This document shows, piece after piece, positions 62,845-64,000 of a stretch of DNA of 64,000 nucleotides. A program made the translations under genes and the position numbers. Within the stretch, counting starts at the first letter, position 1; the number at the start of each line of letters is the position of its first letter. The notes below the pieces were generated by a model. That model ran no database searches. It was not told where the DNA came from and worked only from the letters and a program-made list of their open reading frames with translations. Origin of the DNA: Haliotis asinina (taxonomy: Eukaryota > Mollusca > Gastropoda > Lepetellida > Haliotidae); the NCBI RefSeq assembly GCF_037392515.1, contig NC_090290.1:24325753-24389752 (forward strand), in the 5' to 3' direction.

Positions 62845-63015
62845 GGCAGTGGGGTAGCTTATTGGTCTTAAGTGTTTGCTCATCATGCCGAAGACCCGGG
62901 TTCAATTCCCCACATGGGTACAATGTGTGAAGCCCATTTCTGGTGTCCCCCTGCGTGATATTGCTGGAATATTGCTGGGATATTGCTAAAAGCGGTGTTT
63001 CACCCAGCTCACTCC
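62845..63015 (+). repeat. tRNA-derived SINE, family 2, best preserved copy
   Basis: On plus: gcagtggggtagcttattgg, gctcatcatgccgaagaccc, gggttcaattccccacatgg, gtacaatgtgtgaagcccat, ttctggtgtccccctgcgtg, atattgctggaatattgctg, ggatattgctaaaagcggtg, ending cagctcactcc. The tRNA-like B box is intact. An extra tggaatattgc-type repeat is inserted in the body. Confidence 0.88.
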
Positions 63016-63585
63016 ACGTACAGTGAACTGCTGATCAATGCACCAAGGCTGCTTACTAATTGTCAGGAACAGTGTATGTTAGCTCCACATATTTTGACAT
63101 GTGAATACTTTCTGTACAGTTCTGAGGGAAGCGGTTATCTTTAGGTCTAGTTCAGTCTGCATAGTTTCTTTGTCTGTGTGAATAAAATGCATGAATACAT
63201 ATTTAAAACTCCATTTCAGCAGAGAAGACATACAGCTGTACAGGAAAAAGTGTTTGTCTGGAAGACATTTTCTAAAAAATGTGAGAATTTGATAAAATAA
63301 AATAAAGATTGTGATGTCAAAAATCACTTTTCATAAGTGTGAAGTCATAGGTCTTAATTCACATGAAAAATTGAAAATGGAATAAGGATAAAAGTTGTGG
63401 ATGTGTCCTGGATTATATTTTGTACCTCATTTGAAGAAATGAGGCTAAAGAGTTATGCATTATGTTTACTATGTTCATAGGTTTAATGATTCAACAGCCA
63501 TTCTTTCTGTGTTTAGCAGCAGTACATATTGTTTTTCCTTTCTCAGTTTACATACATATAGAAGAGATATGTATTATATTTCTCC
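63016..63585. other. No gene seen
   Basis: AT-rich sequence leading into the tandem array. Confidence 0.5.
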
Positions 63586-64000
63586 TATGGCAACATTGAG
63601 TTAATGCCAAATGTCCAAATGCACCAGTATGACATTCTATATTTATTATTTACCCTCCTATGGCAACATTGAGTTAATGCCAAATGTCCAAATGCACCAG
63701 TATGACATGCTATATTTATTATTTACCCTCCTATGGCAACATTGAGTTAATGCCAAATGTCCAAATGCACCAGTATGACATTCTATATTTATTATTTACC
63801 CTCCTATGGCAACATTGAGTTAATGCCAAATGTTCAAATGCACCAGTATGACATTCTATATTTATTATTTACCCTCCTGTGGCAACATTGAGTTAATGCC
63901 AAATGTCCAAATGCACCAGTATGACATTCTATATTTATTATTTACCCTCCTATGGCAACATTGAGTTAATGCCAAATGTCCAAATGCACCAGTATGACAT
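63586..64000. repeat. 73-bp tandem array, cut by the window edge
   Basis: Unit: ctatggcaacattgagttaa, tgccaaatgtccaaatgcac, cagtatgacattctatattt, attatttaccctc (73 bases). Starts at 63588, 63661 and 63734 confirm the period. At least 5.6 units are seen, with only single-base differences (tgt/tgc, ttc/tcc). Confidence 0.95.

Overview
This is eukaryotic, animal DNA. Genes are sparse, split by introns and buried in repeats. Many tRNA-derived short repeats end in tracts of GTGAGTGAG / CTCACTCAC and carry phrases such as 'gggtacaatgtgtgaagcc' and 'gccatatagctggaatattg'. From memory these are typical of marine gastropods, especially abalone (Haliotis). The host assignment is inference; no rRNA, mitochondrial or named orthologue anchors it.

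Layout. 1-1760: a purine-rich minisatellite and its AT-rich tail. 1765-3345: a 33-bp minisatellite with a 231-bp higher-order period. 4790-6002: two minus-strand exons, spliced in phase, of an unrecognised basic nuclear-type protein. 6400-22450: a mosaic of related repeats. Its core is an element with TTAA target sites and 13-bp inverted ends (CCCCCTGGATGCC), the signature of piggyBac-like DNA transposons. One copy (14660-17864) sits inside another (12942-18443). Two purine-rich arrays and four copies of a 'MADTKG' block surround them; two of these blocks are nearly identical over 685 bp. 23356-26690: tRNA-derived SINEs. 26714-29060: a 45-bp minisatellite of 49 full and 3 short units. 31990-33296: two 3'-end fragments of a non-LTR retrotransposon on the minus strand. 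34121-38090: a decayed, intron-containing gene for a large DDE-transposase-like protein. 40480-40528 and 55562-55688: a signal-peptide exon and a half-WSC-domain exon. Their phases match, so they are read as the first two coding exons of one plus-strand secreted or membrane protein. The 15-kb intron between them is mostly a 95-bp satellite of about 120 units (43435-55160). 55689-63585: probable downstream intron with SINEs. 63586-64000: a 73-bp tandem array cut by the window edge.

Only the nuclear-type protein and the WSC protein look like living host genes, and both are partial here. No intact transposase was found for the TTAA family, so these copies look non-autonomous. The long open frames over the arrays follow from their repeat periods and were not annotated as genes.
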